DNA from: Cinnamomum chago
Taxonomy: Eukaryota > Streptophyta > Magnoliopsida > Laurales > Lauraceae
Reading direction: 5' to 3'
Assembly (NCBI GenBank): GCA_038049695.1
Contig: CP142458.1
Coordinates: 64,389,501-64,453,500 of the forward strand
Length of the DNA stretch: 64,000 bases
This document shows positions 1-10,716 of this stretch, one piece after another (the stretch's first letter is position 1; every line of letters starts with the position of its first letter). A program made the position numbers and the translations under genes. Below the pieces are notes generated by a model. The model did no database searches. It was not told the DNA's origin and worked only from the letters and a program-made list of their open reading frames with translations.

Positions 1-311
1 GACTTATCTTTCACAAATCGAATAAATTTATTTTTACCTTTATCAACATTTGTCATCTACTTTTGATAATATTAGGATTTTCTCCTTCTAATACGGGGAG
101 AATATCGTATTTAGAGGTTAAGTTAGGGTAAATGAAAACTTACCGACAAAATGTCTAAAAAATGGAATTTTCTTTAAAAAATAAAAATTGGGCCCATTAG
201 TTTTTTTTTGGTAGACAAATGGCCCATTAACTTAGGCATTGAGTGGGGTCAAAAGCTTCCCATGACTTCAACTCATTAAAGATTTTTTTTTTAAATATTT
301 TTCCAAATCTT

Positions 312-337
312 AGTGGGGTCAATTGATTGACCCCACT
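312..337. repeat. Near-perfect palindrome, 12-bp arms
   Basis: Arms AGTGGGGTCAAT and ATTGACCCCACT are separated by 2 nt. A related GTGGGGTCAA motif lies about 70 bp upstream. The rest of 1-696 shows no convincing gene; it is AT-rich intergenic or intronic sequence. It could be a transposon terminus or a chance hairpin. Confidence 0.6.
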
Positions 338-696
338 GGGATCCATGTAGTGCCGCCCATGTGCACACCCTTAGGAATAAATAGACCTCTTCATCTGGGA
401 ATGTAAATAAATGGTCGGGTATGGTATGTTCCTTGGTGGACCCAGACCCAGACCCACTAATTTTATATACCGGTTCCAACTCCAATAGACGTGGACTCGA
501 CTCTGGACGCACGCAAAAAATCAGTCTCCATCAAGATTGAATGCATATATAGAAGCCTTGGTTTCAGACCCGTTTGTCCAGTTGCAAACTGGAACCAAGT
601 CCACTGCCTCACTAACTTTTGACTAAGGATTCTCGCATGAAATAATTTTAGCTGTATATTTTTAATATATATTTTATAGAATATATAATTTTTGAT

Positions 697-1435
697 ATGT
701 ATCACTCAGAGTTGAGTCCAATTTTAGCTATATATATTTTTAATATATGCAAGTTTAGTCAAAGTAAGACACCTGGTAACATAGAAATAAGTTTGGGCAC
801 ACAAAAGATTGTAGAGAAAGAAAACTTTAGGTACCTTGGATTTATGGTGCAACAGGACGGAGAGATTGATACTGATGTAAGTCACAGGATTCAGGCCAGG
901 TGGACCAAATGGAGGAGTGCTTCGGGGGTCTTGTGTGATCGGAAAGTCCCCCTCAAGGTTAAAAGGAAAGTATTATAAGGTGGCGGTACGTCCGGCGTTG
1001 TTATATGGATCAGAGTGTTGGGCAATAAAGCATAATCATGTTAAGAAGATGGAAGTTGCAGAGATGAGAATGCTAAGATGGATGTGCGGGATCACAAGGA
1101 GAGATAGGATTAGGAATGAGGAGATTAGGGGCAAAGTGTTAATAGCACCGATTGAAGATCAAATGAAAGAAAATCAACTGAGATGGTTCGGCCATGTTAG
1201 AAGGCGCCCAATGGAGGCACCTGTTAAAAGGTGTGAAAGCATGGAGATTGTCAGGAGTAGGAGAGGGAGAGGGAGACCCAAGAGAAGTTGGAAAGAAACT
1301 ATTAAACATGACATTGCCTACATGGATCTAACGGAGGACATGGCCCTAAACAGATTTGATTGGCATCGTCAAATCCATATAGCCAACCCCACCTAGTGGG
1401 AAAATGCTTGGTTTGGTTTGGTATCACTCATATAT
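697..1435 (+). mobile_element. LINE (non-LTR retrotransposon) 3' fragment
   Basis: Two overlapping frames give the C-terminal part of a plant LINE reverse transcriptase. Recognisable segments are FRYLGFMVQQDGEID, WRSASGVLCDR, KVAVRPALLYGSECWA, AEMRMLRWMCG, LRWFGHVRRRPM and DMALNRFDWHRQIH. A one-base frameshift near 950 separates the frames, so the copy is dead. The frame ends at 1396 and is followed by a short TTGGTTTGG-like tail typical of these elements. The N-terminal endonuclease and catalytic RT blocks are absent, as expected for a 5'-truncated copy. It may lie in the large intron upstream of the SERINC exon. Confidence 0.85.
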
Positions 1436-1673
1436 TTGCATATTTGGGTATGAACCCTCACTAGACCTGGAAGTAGGACTGGATTATCAATTGGGTCTAA
1501 GAAGAGGTTCCATTCCCAGATTTATAGGCCGGCACCTTTGGGTTACTGGGCAAACAGATGACCATCGACATCCCTATCTCCACCCCCCTTCCCCGCAATT
1601 AGCATGCACCCAAGTGGGCCCCGCAAGACATGCCACTAATTGTGCAATTATTGCCCCGCTGTCTGTTAAACAA
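1436..1673. other. Short spacer without recognisable gene
   Basis: This stretch lies between the LINE tail and the tandem array. I see no homology-bearing frame, RNA gene or complete repeat. It contains a C-rich stretch near 1575-1600. Confidence 0.5.
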
Positions 1674-3857
1674 CTTCCAGAAAATGTCTGATTTTTTTTT
1701 TTTTTTTTACAAAGGCCCCAAAAAGTAACTAAGCTCCTACTGATGCAGGACAAATCCATGGTCCCTATGGGTTGACCCGCCAATGGGCCCAGCCCACCTA
1801 TCAAGCCATTAGTTTATATTTATTTTGTATTATTTAGGGTTGTTTTACTGATTTATGTCTTCTAGTTTATTTAAATTCAGATGTTTTAATCCAGGCTATC
1901 GATGTGTTGGATGCTCTAGATTATTTCTAGGTTTTCTCATTTTCCTATATACATATTGTAAAGCCTTTTTGCTCCTCAGTGAATGATTGAATGAAAATTC
2001 TCTTGAGTGCTTTTGGGTTTCCCCGAGTTCTCTCTTCCTCACCCGCGATAGGGAGTTTAGCATGAAGCCAAGATTTTCAGGTGGAAAGCCTAACCTATCC
2101 CCCTCCATCTTCAATCTCTAGTCCCTCCATCTCTACTCATCTCGCACTTGGTACCCGGCTCCGCATCACCTACAAAAAAGTGTCCAGTGGTGATAAATCA
2201 CACCCCACCCGGCCCCCTTCCAGAAAATTTCTGAATTTTTTTTTTTTTTTTTACAAAGGCCCCAAAAAGTAACTAAGCTCCTACTGATGCAAGACAAATC
2301 CATGGTCCCCATGGGTTGACCCGCCAATGGGCCCAGCCCACCTATCAAGCCATTAGTTTATATTTATTTTGTATTATTTAGGGTTGTTTTACTGATTTAT
2401 GTCTTCTAATTTATTTAAATTCAGATGTTTTAATCCAGGCTATCGATGTGTTGGATGCTCTAGATTATTTCTAGGTTTTCTCATTTTCCTATATACATAT
2501 TGTAAAGCCTTTTGGCTCCTCGGTGAATGATTGAATGAAAATTCTCTTGAGTGCTTCTGGGTTTCCCCGAGTTCTCTCTTCCTCACCCGCGATAGGGAGT
2601 TTAGCATGAGGCCAAGATTTTCAGGTGCAAAGCCTAACCTATCCCCCTCCATCTTCAATCTCTAGTCCCTCCATCTCTACTCATCTCGCACTTGGTACCC
2701 GGCTCCGCATCACCTACAAAAACATGTCCAGTGGTGATAAATCACACCCCCCCCCGCCCCCCCTCCCTTTCCAGAAAATGTCTGAATTTTTTATTTTTTT
2801 TTACAAAGGCCCCAAAAAGTAACTAAGCTCCTACTGATGCAGGACAAATCCATGGTCCCCATGGGTTGACCCGCCAATGGGCCCAGCCCACCTATCAAGC
2901 CATTAGTTTATATTTATTTTGTATTATTTAGGGTTGTTTTACTGATTTATGTCTTCTAGTTTATTTAAATTCAGATGTTTTAATCCAGGCTATCGATGTG
3001 TTGGATGCTCTAGATTATTTCTAGGTTTTCTCATTTTCCTATATACATATTGTAAAGCCTTTTGGCTCCTCAGTGAATGATTGAATGAAAATTCTCTTGA
3101 GTGCTTTTGGGTTTCCCCGCGTTCTCTCTTCCTCACCCGCGATAGGGAGTTTAGCATGAGGCCAAGATTTTCAGGTGCAAAGCCTAACCTATCCCCCTCC
3201 ATCTTCAATCTCTAGTCCCTCCATCTCTACTCATCTCGCACTTGGTACCCGGCTCCGCATCATCTACAAAAAAGTGTCCGGTGGTGATAAATCACACCCC
3301 CCCCCGGGCCCCCTTCCAGAAAATGTCTGAATTTTTATTTTTTATTTTTACAAAGGCCCCCAAAAAGTAACTAAGCTCCTACTGATGCAGGACAAATCCA
3401 TGGTCCCCATGGGTTGACCCGCCAATGGGCCCAGCCCACCTATCAAGCCATTAGTTTATATTTATTTTGTATTAGTTAGGGTTGTTTTACTGATTTATGT
3501 CTTCTAGTTTATTTAAATTCAGATGTTTTAATCCAGGCTATCGATGTGTTGGATGCTCTAGATTATTTCTAGGTTTTCTCATTTTCCTATATACATATTG
3601 TAAAGCCTTTTGGCTCCTCCGTGAATGATTGAATGAAAATTCTCTTGAGTGCTTTTGGGTTTCCCCGAGTTCTCTCTTCCTCACCCGCGATAGGGAGTTT
3701 AGCATGAGGCCAAGATTTTCAGGTGCAAAGCCTAACCTATCCCCCTCCATCTTCAATCTCTAGTCCCTCCATCTCTACTCATCTCGCACTTGGTACCCGG
3801 CTCCGCATCACCTACAAAAAAGTGTCCAGTGGTGATAAATCACACCACACCCCCCCC
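1674..3857. repeat. Tandem array, four ~545-bp units (LTR/TRIM-like)
   Basis: Four near-identical units start at about 1674, 2217, 2768 and 3312, a period of 543-551 bp. Each unit runs CTTCCAGAAAAT, a poly(T) tract, ACAAAGGCCCC, then a block of about 430 bp that begins TGATGCAGGAC (TGATGCAAGAC in unit 2) and normally ends GGCTCCGCATCA. It closes with GTGATAAATCACACC and a variable poly(C) run. The inverted termini TGATGC/GCATCA look like LTR ends (TG...CA). The pattern LTR-115 bp-LTR-115 bp is therefore that of a tandem TRIM or LTR array. I did not find a standard primer-binding site, so an ordinary satellite-like amplification is also possible. Differences between copies are mostly in homopolymer lengths and scattered substitutions, implying recent amplification. 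Apparent short frames repeated in each unit are not genes. Confidence 0.8.
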
Positions 3858-3882
3858 CCGCCCCCCTTCTTTTTCCTTCCTT

Positions 3883-4082
3883 CTAAGAAAGACATCTGGC
3901 CACCTCTCACGCAACCTTTTAGTGGTCGGAGTAAAATCCTGTTGAGCTGTCTGCTTCAATTCTAGTTGTAGGCAATGATAGATCCCCCCTCTAAGAAGAC
4001 ATCTGGCCACCTCTCAGCAACCTTTTAGTGGTCGGAGCAAAATCGTGTTGAGCTGTTTACATCAATTCTAGTTGCAGGCAAT
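3883..4082. repeat. Tandem duplication, ~95-bp units
   Basis: Copy A (3883-3976) and copy B (3991-4082) share CATCTGGCCACCTCTCA, CAACCTTTTAGTGGTCGGAG and GTTGAGCTGT...TCAATTCTAGTTG, with a few indels. The pair directly follows the four-unit array and may be part of the same amplified locus. Confidence 0.75.
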
Positions 4083-5858
4083 TTGTAGCAAGCCAAAGTT
4101 AATCTAACACTATACTAGTGTCTATCTGTTCTTAGAATGGACCCTTGTTAAGTAATGATTATTATAAAATGAAGATTTCCGTAACAGCCATTAGAATCTT
4201 GTAGCAGAGGGTATAATAGTCCCAAATTTCTTTTCTTTTCGCCTCTTTCTTTTCTTTTCTTTTTTTTGTCTTTTTCATCTTTTTACAGGAACTACTATTG
4301 TGGCTGGAAATTGCTTTTTATCATTTGGCCATTATGTGGCATTTTAAAACCTTATGTTTAATTCATGTTTCTTTTTATCAAGTATATATTTTCATACGTT
4401 AAAACTCTTATTCTTCCTAATCCTACCCTTTTCCTTGCCATGAGAAGTACAAAATTTCATCCAATTCTCTGCACTCTGATCAAGCAAATGATGTCATACT
4501 GCACATCCCTCCTGATCAGGGTTGGATGGAGAATTTTGCGGAACTACTTTTTGAGCCTTGGGATGTGTATAGTTTTTCTAATGCCTTTATTGTCTGCAGA
4601 TGAAATCCCATTCTGACCCATGTTTCACAAATCAATGGGACAGAGATGGTGGGATTCACAGTTGATGGGTCATGGGCGCCCATTCACCAACTACTGACCT
4701 CTGCATGGAAACTATATATCCCTAATCCTGAAGCTCAGAAAGAACTTGACAGTCCTATAAACCTTAGAGATGGGATTGCATGGTTTCATTGGCTGGTGAC
4801 AAGGTTCACCAGCATTGAGTCACTATTCATCTGCACCAGATATTCTCCCTTTATTATATGTAATGGGAGAATTTTTTTTCCTAAAAGAAGAGAACAACAT
4901 TAAGATGGTGACAGCAAATTTTCACAGTACAAAAGACTTACCAGAAATAGAGAAAATATAAAACAAAGACAAAACTCTACCCACTCCTTGATTGGGCTAG
5001 TGAATCCACTTCCAAATATGTTATGGAGGAAATGATCCAATATTGGATCAAAGCAGCAAATCGGCATTGCACCATAATGGTGAGCCTTGGAAGGGACTGG
5101 CATGAGATCCCCTGGCCATCACCATCTTTTGGTTGGATGGTGATGAGATCCATCAATGAAAGTGTTACTATTTTTGTTTCCATTTTATCATTCACTTTCA
5201 TATTTATATGCTGTAATAGATGCTCTATTATTGAGTGCTTACATTTGTGAAACTCCTTTGGTGGATGCTATTATTGCCGGGGTTGGCTCAAGTCTCGACA
5301 TAACTGAGAATTTAATTATTGAGCTCAAATTGTTTGTGGCGTTGGTTTTATTTCTTTAGTTTGAATTTACCTATTGGCTTTGGCTATTATCCTTGGACAA
5401 ACAAATGTAAGTGAGATTCCCATAGGAAGTAATTTTGACCAACTTTGAATGTTTTGCTGCATGTAGAAGTGTAAAAGGACCATTAGTTTTGTTATAAAGA
5501 AAGAGAGAAGAATGGCCACCTTCCACCAAGTCAATGTGGTTCTAACATAATATATTGATAGATAGATGGATATATCAATTTAGGTAGGTGATTGAAATGA
5601 TGAAATGTGATAAATCCTATGGCTGCATGTGCCAATTCGGCCAATCATTTATGCTCTAGCGACTTATCGATTAAGTATTTGTGGCCAATAGTAATATTTT
5701 GTTTCTATTATGTTTTTATTAATCTGTTAGTGGCCAAACTGGTTTTGGCTTTTCTTTTTCTTTTCTTTTTTTCTTGAAAACTTGATCAGATTGTTTTTAG
5801 TTTTTTGACAAATTTTTCCTTGTGTTTTGATTCTTTCCTTTTGATTTGCCTTGTAAAG
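4083..5858. other. Presumed intronic sequence upstream of the SERINC exon
   Basis: No exon that I recognise. In particular, I could not find the preceding SERINC segment, which should encode membrane helices. Open stretches at 4646-4903 and 5023-5250 have no family resemblance that I know. The run just before 5858 is T-rich (from about 5750) and ends in AAAG, consistent with an acceptor for the exon at 5859. Confidence 0.45.
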
Positions 5859-6154
5859 GTGGAGAGAAGCCTTTGCTCCCATTGGACCAGAAGGTGCAGG
5901 AGGAAGACCGCAAGAAGCGCGAACCTAGGCCTGTTACATACTCATATTCGTTCTTCCATCTCATCTTCTCTCTTGCCAGTATGTACTCGGCGATGCTCCT
6001 GACTGGGTGGTCAACCTCAGTTGGTGAAAGCGGGAAGCTAGTCGATGTGGGGTGGCCATCAGTGTGGGTCCGGATTGTGACTGGATGGACCACTGCAGGT
6101 CTTTTCATCTGGTCTCTGATTGCTCCTATTCTGTTCCCAGAAAGGGAGTTCTGA
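5859..6154 (+). CDS. SERINC/TMS1 family membrane protein, last coding exon (partial)
   Basis: Encodes the C-terminus of a serine incorporator (TMS1/TDE1 family), a multi-pass membrane protein linked to serine and sphingolipid/phosphatidylserine metabolism; the role in plants is poorly defined. The exon begins after a T-rich tract ending AAAG (split codon, then GEKPLLPLD). It carries the conserved SYSFFHLIFSLASMYSAMLL helix, GWSTS, a GKLVDVGWPSVWVRI segment and a final helix ending APILFPEREF, then TGA at 6152. The PEREF-type end is close to the usual family terminus, so the end is intact. About 97 codons are present; the full family length is roughly 400 aa, so most of the protein lies outside the window or was never attached here. 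No frameshift or premature stop is seen, which argues for a live exon behind an intron longer than 5.8 kb rather than an old pseudogene. AT-rich sequence with an AATAAA-like motif follows near 6340. Confidence 0.9.
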
Positions 6155-6505
6155 GCAATGCCAAACAACACTTGTTTGAACTTTGATGGTTGATTCTATG
6201 GGGCCTTCTGTTCATGTGTGTTATGTAGAGCAAGACTGTTGCATGCTTCTATCATGAGATTGACATATGGTGTATATATAGCATCTATCCCTTAATGTCG
6301 AGGGCGCTTGCTTAACTGCTAAGGAGGCCCCCTTGGTCATTAAATAAAAAAAAGAACTGTGTGGTCTTATAACTTGAGAGGTCAGATAATGATTATGTTT
6401 CTGTTTGTTAGTAACTACTAAACCTTAAACTACTTTGTGAGCTAAGTTTAAACTATTTTGTGATATACATGAGTATTGCAATTTTAAACATTTGGTACTG
6501 AATTC
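6155..6505. other. SERINC 3' UTR and downstream flank
   Basis: Non-coding. It contains TTAAATAAAAAAAAG near 6340, a plausible polyadenylation signal for the SERINC transcript, and no other feature that I can name. Confidence 0.45.
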
Positions 6506-6815
6506 GGGCCAGTTTGGAAACTCTACTAATAGAGGCAAGTGAAGTAAAGTTGATTTTAAAAAAATAATAAGATATATGGGGGTTATGATGGTATTTTATT
6601 TTTAGTTGTTTGTTATGTAATTTTTTTATCTTTTTATATGGGAAAGTGGAGGTTTTTTTTTTTGTATTTTAGTGTACGAACGTGGTGGTTTTTTTTACTT
6701 TTTTTGAAAAAGATAGAGGGAGTTTTGAATTAAAGTGTTTTTAATCTGGCATCTCGTCTGAAAAATAGAGGCTTTACCGGACTTTACTATATTAGTAAAG
6801 TGTCAAACTAGCCCC
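6506..6815. mobile_element. MITE, ~310 bp, with ~26-bp imperfect TIRs
   Basis: The left end GGGCCAGTTTGGAAACTCTA pairs with the right end, whose reverse complement starts GGGGCTAGTTTGACACTTTA; both continue CTAATA. The interior is AT-rich and non-coding. A relative in opposite orientation lies at 25744-25967 (shared TAAAGCCTC and TTTTTCAGAC). No clear target duplication was found, so the superfamily (PIF/Harbinger or hAT) is unresolved. Confidence 0.7.
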
Positions 6816-7805
6816 ACTCTGAGTTTAAGGGCATGTGTGTGAATCACGCTTTCCGAGAAAGTAGACGACACATGCACGTGGTGCAGCATCCATCCTCAGA
6901 ATTTGTGAATTACTTGCCGAATTTTTGTTTTAGGGAGCCAACTGCACAATGAAAACTTGTCAATAAAAGGTTGGCCTTTGAAGATTTCCCTGGAACAGGT
7001 GGTAATGTCGTGTCTTACTACTACAATTTCCATTAATGCTGATTCATGAAGAACTAATAAGATCAATTCACTTGTTCTGCAAACAGGCCTAAGTAACGGT
7101 GGAAAGGACGAAGAGAGAGACTAATAAACATTTTGAATAAAAATAACCTCTAAGAAATATTATGTTAAACCCAGACCTGGAACTATTCGAAATCTGTTTC
7201 TTGGCTCTAGAAATGGAATTAGAGCCATATATGGGACGGATTCGGGTATAGGAAGAGAATGATTTATAAAATTAAAAAGAATAGTTTTTAGGAGAGATTT
7301 TTTAAAATTGAGGTAATACGTCGGGTCTTGGGTTCAAACAAAGGTGGAACCGGACCCGAACCCGAACCCGAACCCATTTACTTATCAAGGCCTAAATAAG
7401 GATCGAGATTCGGTTTTTAACGGGTCGGAACTTTCGGATAATCGAAGAATCGGGGACCCATTTACATCCCTATAAATTTACCTAGTGTACACCTACCCAC
7501 CAAGTAAACAAATATGGAATGACTTAAGAAGGTTTTTCCCATTTTCTTTCCTTGCTACATTGAAGACTAGAACACCCCGACTCGAGCCCAACCCAATAAT
7601 TCCACATGTAAGGTCAATTGTTCAATATAGTCCATGACATTGGGTGGGTGCCACTGTATAGATCATCTACTTTGAAATCCAAGAAAGAAAGTTAAAAAAA
7701 AAAAAGTAATTCCAGTGTAGAACCATTATTCCCGTGAATGTAAGGCCCGTTGTTCAATCGTCCATAACGTTGATATTGTAAGCCATTGCATTAGAAGGTT
7801 TGCCT
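6816..7805. other. Intergenic sequence, no gene seen
   Basis: AT-rich, with a short CCGAACCCGAACCCGAACCC run near 7350-7370. I see no homology-bearing frame, tRNA or complete transposon. Confidence 0.45.
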
Positions 7806-7822
7806 CTAAAATGTCCTCATAT

Positions 7823-8003
7823 TTTTATTTTTTTTGGTAATGTAGGGTTCCCAGCCCTTTGGACCAGAATAATCCCTACAGGCCCAGGAGAGAAAGCCGG
7901 GTAAAATTCCCCTGTGACCCCAGTGTGGTAAAGCAGTTTCGAACCCACAACCTCCGGGTGCAAACCATAGTCCTAGGCCAACTGAGCTACCCCTTGGGGT
8001 TAG
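7823..8003 (-). mobile_element. tRNA-derived SINE with 17-bp target duplication
   Basis: On the minus strand the element starts near GGGGTAGCTCAGTTGGCC (RNA polymerase III A box) and has GTGGGTTCGAAACTGC (B box). It continues through a tRNA-unrelated body and ends in an A-rich tail (plus-strand T tract at 7823-7836). It is flanked by a perfect 17-bp direct repeat, CTAAAATGTCCTCATAT, at 7806-7822 and 8004-8020. The perfect duplication implies a fairly young insertion. The open frame across it is a by-product of the element. Confidence 0.88.
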
Positions 8004-8020
8004 CTAAAATGTCCTCATAT

Positions 8021-9287
8021 GAAAGCATGAAATTGCAGAGAGTCCAGTATGAAACATCACAAGGTCACAGGTTGGTGTCGCATCCATATCAATGTGAATT
8101 TGTTTTAAAGCTAAACAGAATTAGAAATTTGTCAACCTGTCTTGATCAGCAACACGTTTAAGACATGGTCATTCAACACTGAAAATAACTCTTCCGAATG
8201 ATAACATGTAGTAGATTTGTAAGGCACGCTGGCTACTAGGGTTGCAAACATTTTCTGCTATGCATATCATTGAAAATCGTCTGCGTAATCGAATGGTTGC
8301 TTGGTCACATATACCGAGGAAGATATTTTTTTATAGTATTGACAATGATGCAATTATGCAACGCTTCCAAAATATGAAAACGCATTGAGGACAATTGTAG
8401 AAAAAGATTTGATGTAGTTGAATGGCTAATCGATATATTGGTGTTTATCCATATTTTGGGGGATGTGACATAAATTTTTACTTTTTTATAAAAAAATTAT
8501 TTATTGAAGGTTTTAGTTATTCTGTGCCCCCTCCGAGAGAAATTCCTGGATCGATAATTGAAAGCCGAAGAGGAGTGGAACACCTGACAAATTTCTACTT
8601 GTCAAAGTTAGGTGATCAGTCATGTCAAGATTAATATCATTGCCCAAATATTTCAAAGCCTTCTCCAATTAAGAGAGTACAATTGTTTTATCAATGCCAT
8701 CATGCAAAGTTCTTATTAATCATCACAACTTTAAAAGAGTTTATAAATTCACTCACTCTAGCTTTAGTGGAAGGTGACCAACACCTTGCCCAAACTTAAT
8801 TTGTTGCCATTGAACAAGTTTGATCTTATATATTTATAAGTTTGTAGCAATCTTATGATATTAGTTGTTTATTGAGTTCAGATTAAATCCACTAGGACCA
8901 ATCTATTATAATTGGCCCAACTTTTAAATTTTACTTTTTGTTTAATACATTCATTACTATTAGATTGGCCACACATAAACAAGATCCCAAATTGCAAAAT
9001 CCTCTACTCCTGATCATTTCTTTGTCAAGCACTATTGTATTATATTATATATTAAAGTTGTTGATTTTGACCAAACCAATTTCAATCTTGACCTCTAAAT
9101 CGTAAATTTATATTTATTATTCTATTTTTTTCCAATTATTCAATTATTTAAGGGTGATTTTAGCCATTTTTATTTATTAAATTTGGTTAAGGTAACTGTT
9201 TCCTTTGTTTTCAAATCTCGTTGACCAAAGTAGATCTAAAGGAAAAACTCCACTTTCTTAATATAAAAAAACCCATGCATATAAACT
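8021..9287. other. Intergenic sequence with possible transposon scrap
   Basis: Mostly AT-rich and unrecognised. Around 8525-8560 the text CCCCCTCCGAGAGAAATTCCTGG resembles, in inverted orientation, the CAGTGGCGGACCAGGATTTTGG seen at 63559, a common plant transposon terminus. No gene seen. Confidence 0.4.
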
Positions 9288-9478
9288 CCGAGAAGTAGCT
9301 TAGTTGGCGTAGGACCGCAGTTTGCTCCTAGAGGTGGAGGATTCAAAAGTACGCCCCCACACTGGGTCCACAGAGGATTTACCCGGCTCTCCCTGGGCCC
9401 GAAGGGATTAATTAGTCTGGCCCAAATGACTGGGACACCCTCTATTATAAATAAATAAATAAATAAAACAAAAAAAAT
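9288..9478 (+). mobile_element. tRNA-derived SINE
   Basis: Plus-strand copy related to the SINE at 7823-8003. The A-box region is GTAGCTTAGTTGGCGTAGGAC, the B-box region GGAGGATTCAAAAG is degenerate, and the body shares CACTGGGTCCACAG, TTTACCCGGCTCTC and GGCCCGAAGGGATTA. It ends in an (AAAT)n/A-rich tail at 9445-9475. No clear target duplication. More diverged than the first copy. Confidence 0.8.
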
Positions 9479-9812
9479 GTCTATATGACTCAATAATTTA
9501 AAATTAGGACCACTATATTCTCTATGTTTATATAACTATATTATTTTGGCCAAAAATAATTTTGAGAATTTCAAACTTTGACATTATATTTTTAGTTGGT
9601 ACATGGGCCCTATTTTTTGACTCATACCCAATAAACCCAATTATATCACTCCAATTTCATTTAGACCTATCTATAAGATTGGTCATTCTTAAAAGATTTG
9701 ATGTAAATGAAAAGAAATGCTAATATACTTGTCGTGCAATGAATAACATTCAAGATCAAATAAAATTTGTATTTAATTATTGCTTCTCATAAGATTTTAT
9801 ACTTTTTAAATC

Positions 9813-10088
9813 GAGGATTTAACCGGAAAAACCCTCTTAAAGTTGTTATAAACTTGAAACGTTTTCAAAGTCTTATAAAGGCCACAGTGGTCACACGAGC
9901 CTTGCTTGGTATTTCTTTTACTTTTTTTCTCTCAGCGGGGATATCCCCACTCTCTTTTCCTTTAAAACATCCCAAAACTCATTTCTCCCTTTCCCTTTTC
10001 TTTTTCCTATTCTTCTCCCTTCCAGCGATTCCGATCTTTTCCTGCTGCGGTGGTCCTAGAGCTTGTCCAAACACGATACGAGAACTCC
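9813..10088 (+). repeat. Left terminal inverted repeat of the MULE
   Basis: Pairs with 15945-16220 in inverted orientation, with scattered mismatches and indels. It contains one GCGGGGATATCCCCAC palindrome near 9936-9951, the same motif repeated internally at 12.5-12.7 kb. Confidence 0.82.
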
Positions 10089-10194
10089 TGAAAGCCTAGC
10101 AGAGGAGCATTTATACACTATCATCTTATTCATCATCGTTTGCCCAGGCTATGATATAAGTTGGCATTTCATTTTTCTCTCATTCCCATAAAGG

Positions 10195-10716
10195 TTGTAG
10201 ATGCAGCGGAAACACGGATCTAAATGAGTTGCTTGCTACAAACACGACAATGACTGCATCGGCTTGAATCAAGCACTAGTTGTGGAGATCTGTGACTGTC
10301 TACAAGAGATAAGTCACGTGTGATTCGCTCTTCAAGATCCAATGGCAATGATGGACACCCTGGATGTAGAAGATTATGACAGACAATTGTAGATCTAAAG
10401 GAAGATGGTGATCTTGTGTTGGGAATGATCTATTGAGAAGAATTATTTCAACTGATATCTCTCATATCTATATATAGCCCTTTTGGCTAATATGTGATAA
10501 GATCTCTATTCAAATTCAAATGGAGAGATGATAAGGATATTAGGTTTGATCAAACTCTCTCAGTTTGAATTTGAATAGAGATATGATAAGGACAGAGAGT
10601 TAGATAAAACTCAAATTATTCTTATCCATATCACCGTGAGATTTCTTGTGAGGGGTGTCTTTGTGAGTGGGGTCCACCCACATGTTAACACAAGTGGGCC
10701 CCATCGCAAATGCTAA
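10195..10716 (-). mobile_element. Possible solo LTR inside the MULE
   Basis: On the minus strand the block begins TGTTAGCATTTGCGATGG and ends near CCGCTGCATCTACAA. It has a TATATATAG promoter-like motif about half way along, like Copia LTRs. No target duplication was found, so this is tentative. It contains the strong hairpin at 10504-10580. Confidence 0.35.
10504..10580. repeat. Inverted repeat, 17-bp perfect arms
   Basis: CTCTATTCAAATTCAAA (10504-10520) and TTTGAATTTGAATAGAG (10564-10580) are exact reverse complements separated by 43 nt. Confidence 0.8.

Noticed and set aside
1896..3756. Four near-identical 72-codon minus-strand frames
   Set aside because: One frame per tandem unit. Identity reflects recent duplication, not selection; no domain, and the units look like LTRs.
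4646..4903. Possible upstream SERINC exon
   Set aside because: The translation is soluble in character and matches no SERINC segment I know; expected membrane helices are absent.
7859..8161. 100-codon plus-strand frame
   Set aside because: Runs across the minus-strand SINE and its flank. The SINE has Pol III boxes and a TSD, so the frame is incidental.
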